A stretch of DNA of 49,158 nt from Collinsella aerofaciens (lineage in GTDB: Bacteria > Actinomycetota > Coriobacteriia > Coriobacteriales > Coriobacteriaceae): assembly GCF_015554145.1 (NCBI RefSeq), contig NZ_JADNHZ010000023.1:1-49158 (forward strand), in the 5' to 3' direction. Each line of letters begins with the position of its first letter. Position 1 is the first letter of the stretch. The notes under the pieces are model-generated. The model was given only the letters and a program-made list of their open reading frames with translations, was not told the origin of the DNA and did not search any database. This document shows, piece after piece, positions 23,701-32,041 of this stretch. The translations under genes and the position numbers were made by a program.

Positions 23701-26700
23701 ACGGCAAGATCACGATGGACAAGATCACCTACACTGCGGCTGGCGAGCACACCTACATGCTGCGCGAGACCAAGGTCGGCACCACCGAAAACGGCATTAC
23801 TTACAGCACCGCTGAGTACACTATTGTGACCACCGTCAAGGATAACAACGATGGCACCCTCAGCGTGGAGCACAAGCTGCAGAATGTTGACAAGGCGACC
23901 TTCGAGAACGCCTACACCGTAACCCCCAAGAGCTTCAGTGTTACTGATCAGATCACGGCGACCAAGGTCCTGACCGGGCGCGATCTCAAGGAAGGCGAGT
24001 TCTCCTTCGAGCTCGTCGAGGGCAACGATGTTGTCGCCACCGGCAAGAACGACGCCCGCGGCAAGATCAAGATGAGCTCCATCGAGTACACCGCTGCCGG
24101 CAAGCATACCTACACGCTGCACGAGGTCCCGGGCGACGCCGGCAACGGCATCACCTACGACGGCAAGACCTACACCATCGAGACGACCGTCACCGACAAC
24201 GGCAAGGGTGAGCTCGAGGCGAAACATGAGCTGAAGGGCGCCGACGAGGCGAAGTTCAGCAACAGCTACAAGCCGAATCCTGGCGAGTTCAGCGTCACCG
24301 ACCGGATCACCGCGACCAAGTCCCTGACCGGGCGCAACCTCAAGGACGGCGAGTTCTCCTTTGAGCTCGTCGAGGGCGAGGGCGAGGACGCCAAGGTCGT
24401 CGCCACCGGCAAGAACGCCGCCGATGGCAAGATCACGATGGGCGCCGTGAAGTACGACAAGCCCGGCAAGCACACCTACACGCTGCGCGAGGTCAACGGT
24501 GGAACCACCAGCAAGGGCGTCACCTACAGTGATGCCAAGTTCACCATCGTGACGACCATCACCGATAACGGCGACGGCACTCTCAAGGCCGAGCATGTCC
24601 TGAAGGGCGCCGAGCCCGCCGAGTTCAAGAACACCTACAGCGTGACCCCGCTCGACACTGAGCTCGACTTTGGCCTGAGCAAGGCCATTGACGGCCGCGA
24701 CTGGACGGACGCCGATAAGTTCAGCTTTACCATCAGCGCAGCCGAGGGTACGGACGCCCCGCTGCCCGACCCCGCAACCGTGACCGTGAGCAAGAAGGAC
24801 GCGAAGGACGGCATCGCCGCCATCAACTTCGGCGAGATACGCTACACGGCTGCCGGAACCTACAAGTATGAGATCCGCGAGAACGCGGGCAATGCGGCAG
24901 GCATGACGTATGACGGACATGTCGCGACCGCCGAAGTGACCGTGACCGAGAACGGCGAGGGCAAGCTGACCGCCAACGTCACCAAGAAGGAAAGCGGCCG
25001 CTTCACCAACACGTACCGCACTGAGCTCGATTACGCCGCGGCCGGCGGCCTCAAGCTCAGCAAGACCCTCTCCGGACGTCCCATGACTGAGGGCCAGTTT
25101 AGCTTTACCGTGACGCCCGCCGACGAGGCTTCGGCCAACGCACTTGGTCTGCTGCCCGGGGCCAACAACTTTGAGTCCCCCGCAACGATAGAGGGAACAG
25201 TCGGCCAGATTGACATTCTGGCGGGCCATGAGGTCAAATTTACGCAGGCTGATGCCGGCAAGACCTTTACGTACACCGTGGCCGAGAAGAACGACGGCCA
25301 GCCGGGTTACACCTACGACGACGCTGTCCGCACCGTGACGATCGCCATCGCCGACGACACCGCCGGCACGCTCACCGCCACGACGACCGTCTCCGGCGGT
25401 CCCGAGGGCACGCACGAGACGATCCACAAGAGCGGCGAGAACAAGGTTGAGAGCGCTCTGGTCCCGTTCAAAAACAGCTATAGCGCATCGACCGATAACC
25501 CGGGCGTTTCTGCACAGATTGTCGCCACCAAGACCCTGACCGGTCGTCCGATGGTCGACGGCGAGTTCTACTTCGGCATCGCCTATGCAGGCGAGACGGA
25601 AGCCATCGAGGGTACGTGCGTTACCAACGTTAACGGCCAAGTGAGTTTTGGTGCTCTGCATTACACGACCGAGATGCTCGCCGACCTGATAAACGCCAAC
25701 CGCGCCATCCGTACCGACACGGATGCCAGGCTTACGTGGACCATCAACTACACGGCCTTCGAGTACACGTCTCCGCTCGCAGCAAAGGGCATTACCGCCG
25801 CAACGCCGAGCTTTAGCTTTAAGGTCATCGTTGTCGACAACGGCGACGGAACCCTGACGGCGAAGGCCGACTACGGTGGCACCGAGCCCGTGTTCGAGAA
25901 CGTCTATGGCGCCGAGGCTGCGGATGCCGCACTCGCCGGTACCAAGAAGCTCCAGGCCGCCGAGGGCCTAACCCCGGCCGATATCGCGGGCAAGTTCACC
26001 TTTACCGTGGCTGCCGACGAGGCTGGCGCCCCGATGCCCGAGCACACAACCGTGACCAACGACGCGGCCGGCAACGTTGACTTTGGCAAGATTCACTTTA
26101 CGCTCGATGACCTCAACCGCGCCCTGGGCGTGACGACTGATGCGTCTGGCGATGCATCGAGCGACGCTGAAGCCAACGCCGACGAGGCCGAGGTTGACGC
26201 TGACGCCAGCGGTGACGAGACCAAGGACGAGTCCACGCCCGAGGTCCCCGCCGCCCCGCGCTCGCACACCTTTACCTATACGGTGGCCGAGTCCGGTAGC
26301 GCCCTTGGCGTGACCAACGACACCAACGCCACGCGCAAGGTTTCCTACACCGTGACCGATAACGGTGCTGGACATCTGATCGTCAAGCGCAACGGCGACG
26401 ACGGTGCGGCCTTCACGTTCACTAACACGTACAGCGTAACGCCCACCGATTCTGTCGTGACCGATCAGGTCAAGACGGTTAAGCGTCTGACCGGCCGCGA
26501 CCTTGCAGCTGGCGAGTTCACGTTTGAGCTGCTCGAGGACGGCGTGACTGTCGCTAGTGGCACCAACGACGCCAGCGGCAACGTTACGCTGAGCCCGATC
26601 CGCTACGAGGCGCCCGGCACGCACACGTACACGCTGCGCGAGGCTTGCCCCAACGCGCTCGGCCTGTACAAGGGCGTCACCTATGACAGCACGACCTACA

Positions 26701-27332
26701 CCATCGTGACCACCGTCACCGACAATGGCGACGGCACGTTGACCGCGACGCACAAGCTCGAGGGAACCACCGAGTCGGCTGGCTTTACCAACAAGTATCA
26801 CGCCATGCCCACGCAGGTTTCCATCGGCGCCATCAAGGTGCTCGAGGGACGCGAGCTCAAGAAGGACGAGTTTAGCTTTAAGCTCGTTGGCGAGGACATC
26901 GAGTCTACCGTCACCAACGATGCCGACGGCAAGATCAACTTCGACAAGTTCGAGTACGACGAGCCTGGTACGTACGCCTACACCATCAGCGAGGTCAAGG
27001 GCGACGAGGCTGGTATGACCTACGACAAGTCCGTCTTTACCGCGACCGTCAACGTGGTCGACGACGGCGAGGGCAACCTCAAGGCGAACGTCGCCTTTAC
27101 CAAGGGCGACAAGAGCGTCGAGGGTATCGTGTTCAACAACACGTACAAGAAGCCCGAGACGCCCGTGCCGACGCCCGATCCCGGCACGCCCAAGACCGTG
27201 ACGAACATCGTCAAGACGGTCAAGGGTTTCCTGCCCACCACGGGTGACCAGCAGGCCGCTGCACTGCTCATGGCATTTGTTATTGCCATGGCTGGCGTCG
27301 GAGCCCTGGTCTGGGGTATCCGTAAGCGCTAG
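20754..27332 (+). CDS. Giant LPxTG-anchored surface adhesin with VWA domain and eleven pilin isopeptide-type repeats
   Basis: This 2192-residue cell-wall protein begins with a signal peptide (hydrophobic core LLAVILAVVLVLPAAAFA). A von Willebrand A domain follows, with MIDAS motif DASGSM near residue 120 and FFTDGTPT later. From about residue 695 to 2140 I count eleven repeats of the Spy0128/FctA pilin type. Each has a Lys in a TK-LTGR-like start, a Glu in a YTLRE-like strand and an Asn in a final F-NTY segment, the residues that form internal isopeptide bonds. Repeat 9 contains an Asp/Glu/Ala-rich insert. A Pro-rich spacer precedes the sortase signal LPTTG (2160-2164), a hydrophobic helix and WGIRKR. 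It is probably a host-binding or pilus-tip-like adhesin. No sortase gene is nearby. GAAGGGAGA precedes the ATG. Confidence 0.95.
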   Translation: MSKYTKGLLAVILAVVLVLPAAAFAMLPEANARSSTGMDGPTVSGTVVDPDTSGRWEIWAAGHNGNKVTTQNVGRIWTDKTVKKAGKNEASDFVTTLSAMSSTSNSTVTVTTPLDIVMVLDASGSMDDHMGGGDSPKRIDALKNAANSFIDTIAKQNEGIEGVNRQHRVAIVKFAGEKSNDIGNNMYRDGGYSYNYTQVMKELTYCSGSNADDLKKNTINQIQPAGATRADYGLELAEGITITSGRKDAKKIIVFFTDGTPTKQNKFDAGVANAAVKAAKNMKDSKATVYTIGIFDGADPSAGIQDSGKSQKENKFMQAVSSNYPNATAWNAHGTRAENSDYYKSATNAEELKKVFDDISQAITSEAPYPTEIHKGYDKTKSGYITFTDELGDFMQVDGFTEVVINGTPFTEASKTFNEETNTDTYEFTGKAKDLLITVQRAGDDNPQKGDIVTVNIPASLIPLSHFKTVDGKLSVDSVKPIQVKYASSVKSVALDNLFTPEKVTGLKTYIEKNTTVADDDSKTVSFYANKWKTGALGDTVATFEPADTNRYYYFQKQTPIYTDKECTQPAKISLAEKGTYYYKDEFEEQGENNEAKSATAVIEFIGGDAAKFDGAIVRDKDDNLSFSVGTARLAFIDELHTTKEGVGGNLTETALDVLNPRWNNVSAKAGATHVNSYLGNNGKISYKYDMTPAKVDTKASFGLTKVLEGRDWTDADEFKFELAATSENDAPMPALTTAIVHKADLDMGKAAIDFGEITYNKPGEYTYEVREVKGDAGGITYSKNVATFKVTVTVNAKGELKADVEKTSGETEFKNTYSVKPVEDQITATKVLTGRDLKEGEFSFELVEGNKVVAKGTNAADGTIAMDKITYDKPGTHTYTLREKLPNEAGLSNGITYDKTNYTIKTSVIDNGDGTLKVTHTLEGPETARFENKYNTAPNKSSVTDQITATKTLTGRDLKEGEFSFELVEGNDVVARGTNAADGKITMDKITYTAAGEHTYMLRETKVGTTENGITYSTAEYTIVTTVKDNNDGTLSVEHKLQNVDKATFENAYTVTPKSFSVTDQITATKVLTGRDLKEGEFSFELVEGNDVVATGKNDARGKIKMSSIEYTAAGKHTYTLHEVPGDAGNGITYDGKTYTIETTVTDNGKGELEAKHELKGADEAKFSNSYKPNPGEFSVTDRITATKSLTGRNLKDGEFSFELVEGEGEDAKVVATGKNAADGKITMGAVKYDKPGKHTYTLREVNGGTTSKGVTYSDAKFTIVTTITDNGDGTLKAEHVLKGAEPAEFKNTYSVTPLDTELDFGLSKAIDGRDWTDADKFSFTISAAEGTDAPLPDPATVTVSKKDAKDGIAAINFGEIRYTAAGTYKYEIRENAGNAAGMTYDGHVATAEVTVTENGEGKLTANVTKKESGRFTNTYRTELDYAAAGGLKLSKTLSGRPMTEGQFSFTVTPADEASANALGLLPGANNFESPATIEGTVGQIDILAGHEVKFTQADAGKTFTYTVAEKNDGQPGYTYDDAVRTVTIAIADDTAGTLTATTTVSGGPEGTHETIHKSGENKVESALVPFKNSYSASTDNPGVSAQIVATKTLTGRPMVDGEFYFGIAYAGETEAIEGTCVTNVNGQVSFGALHYTTEMLADLINANRAIRTDTDARLTWTINYTAFEYTSPLAAKGITAATPSFSFKVIVVDNGDGTLTAKADYGGTEPVFENVYGAEAADAALAGTKKLQAAEGLTPADIAGKFTFTVAADEAGAPMPEHTTVTNDAAGNVDFGKIHFTLDDLNRALGVTTDASGDASSDAEANADEAEVDADASGDETKDESTPEVPAAPRSHTFTYTVAESGSALGVTNDTNATRKVSYTVTDNGAGHLIVKRNGDDGAAFTFTNTYSVTPTDSVVTDQVKTVKRLTGRDLAAGEFTFELLEDGVTVASGTNDASGNVTLSPIRYEAPGTHTYTLREACPNALGLYKGVTYDSTTYTIVTTVTDNGDGTLTATHKLEGTTESAGFTNKYHAMPTQVSIGAIKVLEGRELKKDEFSFKLVGEDIESTVTNDADGKINFDKFEYDEPGTYAYTISEVKGDEAGMTYDKSVFTATVNVVDDGEGNLKANVAFTKGDKSVEGIVFNNTYKKPETPVPTPDPGTPKTVTNIVKTVKGFLPTTGDQQAAALLMAFVIAMAGVGALVWGIRKR
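23215..24650 (+). repeat. Tandem DNA repeats of about 355-363 bp inside the adhesin gene
   Basis: The units encoding repeats 2-5 begin with almost identical DNA (CAGATCACCGCGACCAAG at 23229 and 23592, close variants at 23949 and 24304), followed by long conserved stretches such as GGCGAGTTCTCCTTCGAGCT. Such tandem identity permits gain or loss of domains by recombination. Confidence 0.85.
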
Positions 27333-27344
27333 GCACGCTGGCAG

Positions 27345-27370
27345 CGCCCGGGGCCAAAAGGCCCCGGGCG
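27345..27370 (+). terminator. Terminator hairpin of the adhesin gene
   Basis: A perfect 11-bp stem, CGCCCGGGGCC with GGCCCCGGGCG, around an AAAA loop, 13 bases after the stop codon. There is no T-run directly after it. Confidence 0.75.
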
Positions 27371-27410
27371 GCCGGCGGGGAGCCAGAACATAGCCCCACC
27401 CCCACCCCCA

Positions 27411-27451
27411 GCCGCCACGGAGACGTCTCCCTTCTCCGTGGCGGCACTTTT
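27411..27451 (+). terminator. Second terminator after the adhesin gene
   Basis: GCCGCCACGGAGA pairs perfectly with TCTCCGTGGCGGC, followed by ACTTTTG. Confidence 0.8.
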
Positions 27452-27472
27452 GTGCGCAGGGGAGGAAGGGCC

Positions 27473-27631
27473 GCCACGAAATCGGCCCATCTACTACGTT
27501 TATCCCCTTACCCCAACCATGCCAAAAAACGCGAAAACAAAACCGCAGGTAGAACGCCTGCGATTTTCTGGAAAACGGGGGTATGGTTGGGGGTATCGAG
27601 TCAAACGTAGTAGATGGGCCGATTTCGTGGT
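27473..27631. repeat. Hairpin repeat type B, downstream copy
   Basis: Outer and inner arms match the upstream B copy (GCCACGAAATCGGCCC with GGGCCGATTTCGTGG). Where the outer arm differs from the upstream copy the pairing is kept. Same orientation as the upstream copy. The core hairpin ACCGCAGGTAGAACGCCTGC is retained. Confidence 0.9.
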
Positions 27632-27644
27632 TGGCGCCGCCAAA

Positions 27645-27675
27645 TGATCCCCCGGGGACGGAGGAAAACGGATCA
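27645..27675. repeat. Short repeat type C, copy 3
   Basis: TGATCCCCCGGGGACGGAGG, ending AAACGGATCA, 13 bases after the B element, as upstream. Confidence 0.85.
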
Positions 27676-27724
27676 TTTTGGTCCCGCGAGACTTGCGGAG
27701 GTACTCGTGCGGGGTCGCTCGAAC

Positions 27725-27876
27725 AAAACTATGCCGGTTTACGGGGCCGGATTCCGAATCCCAAACCATACCGAAAAGCGTGAAAATAAAACCGCAGGTA
27801 GACGAGTCGTCATTTTGCAGAAAACGCGGGTATGGATGGGGGTCCTGAGTTTAGCCCCGTAAACCGGCATAGTTTT
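27725..27876. repeat. Hairpin repeat type A, downstream copy (152 bp)
   Basis: Exactly the same length as the upstream A copy, with arms AAAACTATGCCGGTTTACGG and the complement. The single arm change relative to the upstream copy (ATTACGG to TTTACGG) is matched by a compensating change on the other arm. The apical hairpin differs (GACGA/TCGTC). Confidence 0.9.
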
Positions 27877-27937
27877 GAAATGGTATTAAATCGGTGGCAG
27901 CTATTTTGCTATGCCGGAGCGGTCGGCCGTTGGGTAA

Positions 27938-28567
27938 TTACCCTCGCAGGTAGGCGATGGCGATTTGGGTGCGGTTGCGCAGGCCCATTTTGGCCAGGAT
28001 CGAGCTGATGTGGTTGCGCACGGTGCCTTCGCCCATATAGGCGGTGGCGGCAATCTCCTTGTTGTCGAGGCCGCGGGCGATGAGTTCGGCGACTTCGAAC
28101 TCGCGGTCGGTCAGACCGGCAAAGGCCGCGGGCCGGCGAGTCGCACCGGCCTCAGCGTTCGCCCCATCAAAGTCGACATCCTCGATCGCCTTGCCCTCGA
28201 GCACGCGTTTGCCATCCATGACCTGCGCCAACGCCGGTGGAATGGCGGCGACATCGGTTTTGATCAGGTAGCCGCGGGCGCCTAGCTTGAGCGCCGACAC
28301 AATGTACTCGTCATCCGAGAATGTCGTCAGAAACACCACCCGCGCCGCAGGGTCGTGCTCGAGGATCTCGCGCGCCGCCGATAGGCCGTCGCGCCCCGGC
28401 ATCTGGATGTCGAGCAGCGCGATGTCGGGCGCGTGCTCAGCGTAGAGCGCGACCGCGTCGTCGCCATTGGCGCCAGTGCCCACTACCTCGATTTGCGGCT
28501 GGGCGCCCAGGATAATCTTGAGCGAATCGACTACCAAGCGGTCGTCGTCGACAACTATGAGCCTCAT
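27938..28567 (-). CDS. NarL/LuxR-family response regulator
   Basis: The 209-residue protein has a receiver domain (acidic pocket VVDDDR at the start, phospho-acceptor Asp in LLDIQMPGRDG near residue 54, Lys in YLIKTD near 104). Its C-terminal LuxR-type helix-turn-helix reads LTDREFEVAELIARGLDNKE followed by VRNHISSILAKMGLRNR. It overlaps the kinase gene by four bases (ATGA), so the two are translationally coupled. By position it should control the divergent ABC transporter genes at 29906-33233, as in LnrJK/LnrLMN-like drug-export systems, but this is inference. Confidence 0.93.
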   Translation of the reverse strand: MRLIVVDDDRLVVDSLKIILGAQPQIEVVGTGANGDDAVALYAEHAPDIALLDIQMPGRDGLSAAREILEHDPAARVVFLTTFSDDEYIVSALKLGARGYLIKTDVAAIPPALAQVMDGKRVLEGKAIEDVDFDGANAEAGATRRPAAFAGLTDREFEVAELIARGLDNKEIAATAYMGEGTVRNHISSILAKMGLRNRTQIAIAYLRG

Positions 28568-29709
28568 CGGGCGTCATCTCCTTGCTGTTTGGGGACGGTG
28601 GCAAACACGCGCCAGCCGGGGGCGCCGGCGCGCAGGCCGGCGGTGAAGGTTCCGCCAAGCGCCTCGACGCGCTCGCGCATGGAGACGAGCCCCATGCCTT
28701 CTGCGACGTTGCTGCTGCTCGCCGGGGTCGCGTCTGCGCCATCATCGGTAACGATGAGCTGGTAAAACGACGGATGCTCCATGCACCGCACGGTAATGGT
28801 TTTGGCATGGGCGTGGCGCATGGCGTTGGAAAGCGCCTCGCGCAGCACCGCCGCAAAGCAGTTGGCGACGTTGGCGGGCGCATGCTCGGTCAAAACCTCA
28901 AGCTCAATCTGCGGACCGCTGTCCGAGCGTGCGCCTTCAACGATGCGTTCGAGCTGCACGGAGAGGTTGGTTGCATTGTCGTTGAGCGCGTGGACGCTGG
29001 CGCGCACGAGCTGGAGCGCCTCGTCAACGGTGTATTTGACGTCGGCGAAATCGGCGGCAACGCCGGGCTCGTTGGCATGGACCACGCGCAGGGCTTCGGT
29101 TTGAAGCGAAGCGCGCGTGAGCTGGTGGCCCACGTTATCGTGGATCTCGCGCGCGATGCGGGCGCGTTCGGCGAGCGTCGCGAGCTCGACTTCGTAGTCC
29201 TGGCGGTCGGCGAGGTCGCGGTTGCGTGCCTCGAGTGCCAGGGCGCGTTCTTGCAGCTTGTCGCGGGTGCGACGCATGCGTTCCTGTTCGCGCTCCAGCT
29301 GCGCGGTGCGCAGTGACAGCAACGTGGCGGCGACCGAAAGGATGGCGGTTAGCAACAGCGTTCGGGTGGTGAGCGCGCCGCAGCGAAGGTCCGTGGCAAG
29401 TGCGCAGGCAAACACGGAGCCAATTGCCAGCGCGGGCCAGATGCGTTCACGGCGCACGCGTCGCGCGATGTCATAGAGGGCGAGAGGTGCGAACGGCACA
29501 AACGGCGGCACGAAGACAGCCGCGATGACGTAGGCGTAGCTGCCGGCCTCGCTGGCGCGACGGGCGCGTTCTCCCTGCGCGACCTCGGCCAGTGCGGCGA
29601 TGACAACGCCAAGGCAAAACGCCGCGACCAGGCGAGCATCCACAGCAAGGCCCGTGGCGGCTGCGATGCAGCACGCCAGCGCGATCGATTTGTCGAATAG
29701 CCTGTTCAT
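28564..29709 (-). CDS. Sensor histidine kinase of the NarL-partner (HisKA_3) type
   Basis: The 381-residue protein has a membrane-embedded N-terminal region (about 1-130) with roughly four or five short hydrophobic helices and almost no extracellular loop, typical of intramembrane-sensing kinases. A coiled segment follows, then the dimerisation motif ARIAREIHDNVGHQL with the phospho-acceptor His, and a C-terminal ATPase with LREALSNAMRHA and GMGLVSMRERV. I chose the ATG at 29709. A TTG at 29754 would add 15 residues, but neither start has a good ribosome site. TACAAT lies seven bases before the ATG, which leaves a leaderless transcript possible. Such kinases often sense membrane-active antibiotics. 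Confidence 0.88.
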   Translation of the reverse strand: MNRLFDKSIALACCIAAATGLAVDARLVAAFCLGVVIAALAEVAQGERARRASEAGSYAYVIAAVFVPPFVPFAPLALYDIARRVRRERIWPALAIGSVFACALATDLRCGALTTRTLLLTAILSVAATLLSLRTAQLEREQERMRRTRDKLQERALALEARNRDLADRQDYEVELATLAERARIAREIHDNVGHQLTRASLQTEALRVVHANEPGVAADFADVKYTVDEALQLVRASVHALNDNATNLSVQLERIVEGARSDSGPQIELEVLTEHAPANVANCFAAVLREALSNAMRHAHAKTITVRCMEHPSFYQLIVTDDGADATPASSSNVAEGMGLVSMRERVEALGGTFTAGLRAGAPGWRVFATVPKQQGDDAR

Positions 29710-29780
29710 ACGGGTATTGTACGCGATGCCGCGCACGGGGGAGGCGCCACTCAAAGCAACCGTGACATTCCTCCCACGCG

Positions 29781-29819
29781 GCGGGGCGGTCGCGTCAGCA
29801 GGCTACGCGACCGCCCCGC
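29781..29819. promoter_or_regulatory. Perfect 15-bp inverted repeat between the kinase and ABC transporter genes
   Basis: GCGGGGCGGTCGCGT and ACGCGACCGCCCCGC are separated by nine bases, in the divergent intergenic region. There is no T-run on either side. It could be the binding site of the response regulator or a transcript attenuator. Confidence 0.65.
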
Positions 29820-29905
29820 ACTCGTGACAAAGCTCACTGGTGCGCGCCGTCAGCTCCTGCGATGATGCAATCGTACCGGGCCGCAAGCAACAGAAGGGCC
29901 GCCTC

Positions 29906-30844
29906 ATGACAGACATCGTCCACGTCGAAAATCTCGTCAAGCGCTACGACGATCTTATTGCGCTCGACCACTTTAATCTGAGCATCGCCCCCGGCGAGAT
30001 CTTTGGCCTGCTGGGCCCCAACGGCTCGGGCAAGACCACGTCCATCAACTGCATCCTGCAGCTGCTCGCCTACGACAAGGGCGCCATCGAGCTGTTCGGC
30101 GAGCGCATGACGCCCGCCCGCTACGACCTCAAGCGCCGCATCGGTGTGGTGCCGCAGCAGGTGGCGGTGTTCGACGAGCTCACCGTGCGCGAGAACATCG
30201 ACTATTTCTGCAGTCTCTACGTCAACGACCGCAAGCGCCGCCGCGCGCTGGTGGACGAGGCGATCGACTTTGTCGGCCTGGGCGACTTTACCAAGTTCCG
30301 CCCCGGCAAGCTCTCGGGCGGCCTGGCGCGTCGTCTCAACATTGCCTGCGGCATCGCGCACAAGCCCGAGCTCATCTTTTTTGACGAACCCACGGTGGCG
30401 GTCGACCCGCAAAGCCGCAACGCCATCCTGGAGGGCATCTGCCGCCTGCGCGACGAGGGCGCCACGGTGGTGTATACCAGCCATTACATGGAGGAAGTCG
30501 AGCAGATCTGCAGCCGCATCATGATCATGGACGGCGGCCGCGTGCTGGCGCAGGGCACTAACGACGAGCTCAAGCGCATGATTCAGATGGGCGAGAAGAT
30601 TGTAATCGAGGTCGGCGAGGTTCCGAGTGCGGCGCTCGGTGCCGTCGCAAGCCTGCCGCACGTTCTAGACCTTTCGGCAACGGCGGGACAGCTCACGTTT
30701 TCGTGCGAAGCGAGCCCGCACAACCTGACGGACATTCTCGATGCGCTGCGCTCGCATGACGTGCCGCTCGGCCGCATCTATTCCGAACCGCCGACCCTCA
30801 ACGACGTGTTCCTCGAGATCACCGGCCGCGAGCTGCGCGACTAG
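29906..30844 (+). CDS. ABC transporter ATP-binding protein (drug-export type)
   Basis: The 312-residue ATPase has Walker A GPNGSGKTT, signature LSGGL, Walker B LIFFDEPT and the C-terminal extension usual for exporters with ABC-2 permeases. The frame is open upstream, but the ATG at 29906 follows AGAAGGG and gives the standard N-terminus IVHVENLVKRY. It is the first gene of a three-gene operon with two permeases, divergent from the two-component system. The arrangement resembles LnrLMN-type resistance exporters against membrane-active compounds; the substrate is not shown. Confidence 0.92.
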   Translation: MTDIVHVENLVKRYDDLIALDHFNLSIAPGEIFGLLGPNGSGKTTSINCILQLLAYDKGAIELFGERMTPARYDLKRRIGVVPQQVAVFDELTVRENIDYFCSLYVNDRKRRRALVDEAIDFVGLGDFTKFRPGKLSGGLARRLNIACGIAHKPELIFFDEPTVAVDPQSRNAILEGICRLRDEGATVVYTSHYMEEVEQICSRIMIMDGGRVLAQGTNDELKRMIQMGEKIVIEVGEVPSAALGAVASLPHVLDLSATAGQLTFSCEASPHNLTDILDALRSHDVPLGRIYSEPPTLNDVFLEITGRELRD

Positions 30845-30853
30845 GGGGCGGCC

Positions 30854-32041
30854 ATGTTCAACACCATCATCACCACGGTCAAGACGCTGCTGCGCCGGCC
30901 GAGCACGTGGGTCTGGGGCGCTCTCTTTCCTATTGCGCTTTCCACGATGTTCATGTTTATGTTTGCGAACCTCAGCTCCGACGGCACGGTCGACCCGGTG
31001 CCGGTTGCCGTCGTGGCGGACGAGGCCTGGGATGCCTCGACCTTTAAGGACGTGGCAGCTTCGCTTGCCAAGGCAAGCGACGATCAGCTGCTCGATGTGA
31101 GCGAGTGCGAAGACTTGGCTGCCGCGCGCAAAGCGCTCAAGGCCGGCGAGGTCGCGGGCATCTATACGGTTGATGCCGCGGGCACGCCCAGGCTCACGCT
31201 GCTATCGAGTTACGACAGCTCGCGCGCCTCGTCGGTGCTTACCGACCGCAGCATCCTTGAAACGGTGGCAAGCTCGTATACGCAAAATGCCGAGCTCATG
31301 GCCCAGATTGCTCAAGATGACCCGGCGGCGCCCGCCGACCCGGAGGCGGTTGCGCGCGCTCTGTCGCTCGAGGGCGGAACCCGCCGCGTGAGCCTGACTC
31401 GTGCCACGCCCGATGGCACGGTCATCTACTATTACGCGCTTTTTGGCCTGGTCGCGATGATGTCTGCCGAGTTTGCCGCCTTGAGCGTCGTCGATTTGCA
31501 GCCCAATCTGTCCGGCCTCGGCGCGCGCCGCTGCGTGGGCGGTCTTTCCAAGACGGCGTCGCTGGCCGGCATTTTTGTCGGCTCGTGGCTGGTTTCCTTT
31601 GCATCGATGGCGGTTGCGATCGGCTACGTGCGCCTGGTCGTGGGCGTCGACTTTGGCGGGCGCGAGGGGTTGTGCCTGCTGGGCGGGGCTGCATCCGCGC
31701 TTGCCGCCACGGGCCTGGGGCTTTTTGTGGGCACGCTTCCCGTTAAGGGCGGCAAGGCATCCAAGTCGGGCATCCTCACGGGCTTTGCCACCACGTGCGC
31801 CCTGTTCGCCGGCCTCTACGGCGAGCCGGCGATGGCGCTTGCCGACGACGTCGCCCGCGCTTGTCCGGTCGAGTGCTGGCTCAACCCCGTCAAGCTCATC
31901 TGCGACATGTTCAATCGCCTGTATTTCTTTGAGGACCTGGGGCCCTTCGCTGTTCGCGCCGGCGCGCTCGTCCTGATGGCCCTGGTGTTTGTCGCCGCCG
32001 CTACGCTGATCTTTGGAAGGAGCCGCTATGAGCACCTTTAA
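30854..32041 (+). CDS. ABC-2 type permease, first of the pair
   Basis: The 395-residue membrane protein has an N-terminal helix (WVWGALFPIALSTMFMFMFA), a long extracytoplasmic segment (about 40-195) and five or six C-terminal helices. This is the ABC-2 (DrrB/LnrM-like) layout. It starts ten bases after the ATPase and overlaps the next gene by 14 bases. It should form a heterodimeric channel with the second permease. Confidence 0.85.
   Translation: MFNTIITTVKTLLRRPSTWVWGALFPIALSTMFMFMFANLSSDGTVDPVPVAVVADEAWDASTFKDVAASLAKASDDQLLDVSECEDLAAARKALKAGEVAGIYTVDAAGTPRLTLLSSYDSSRASSVLTDRSILETVASSYTQNAELMAQIAQDDPAAPADPEAVARALSLEGGTRRVSLTRATPDGTVIYYYALFGLVAMMSAEFAALSVVDLQPNLSGLGARRCVGGLSKTASLAGIFVGSWLVSFASMAVAIGYVRLVVGVDFGGREGLCLLGGAASALAATGLGLFVGTLPVKGGKASKSGILTGFATTCALFAGLYGEPAMALADDVARACPVECWLNPVKLICDMFNRLYFFEDLGPFAVRAGALVLMALVFVAAATLIFGRSRYEHL

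Noticed and set aside
23215-24650. CRISPR or mobile-element repeats in the adhesin
   Set aside because: The repeats are in frame and encode homologous pilin-type domains.
22989-25661. 890-residue open frame on the minus strand opposite the adhesin
   Set aside because: It is a by-product of high G+C and repetitive codon use in the adhesin. It has no ribosome site and no recognisable domain, and it mirrors the repeat period.
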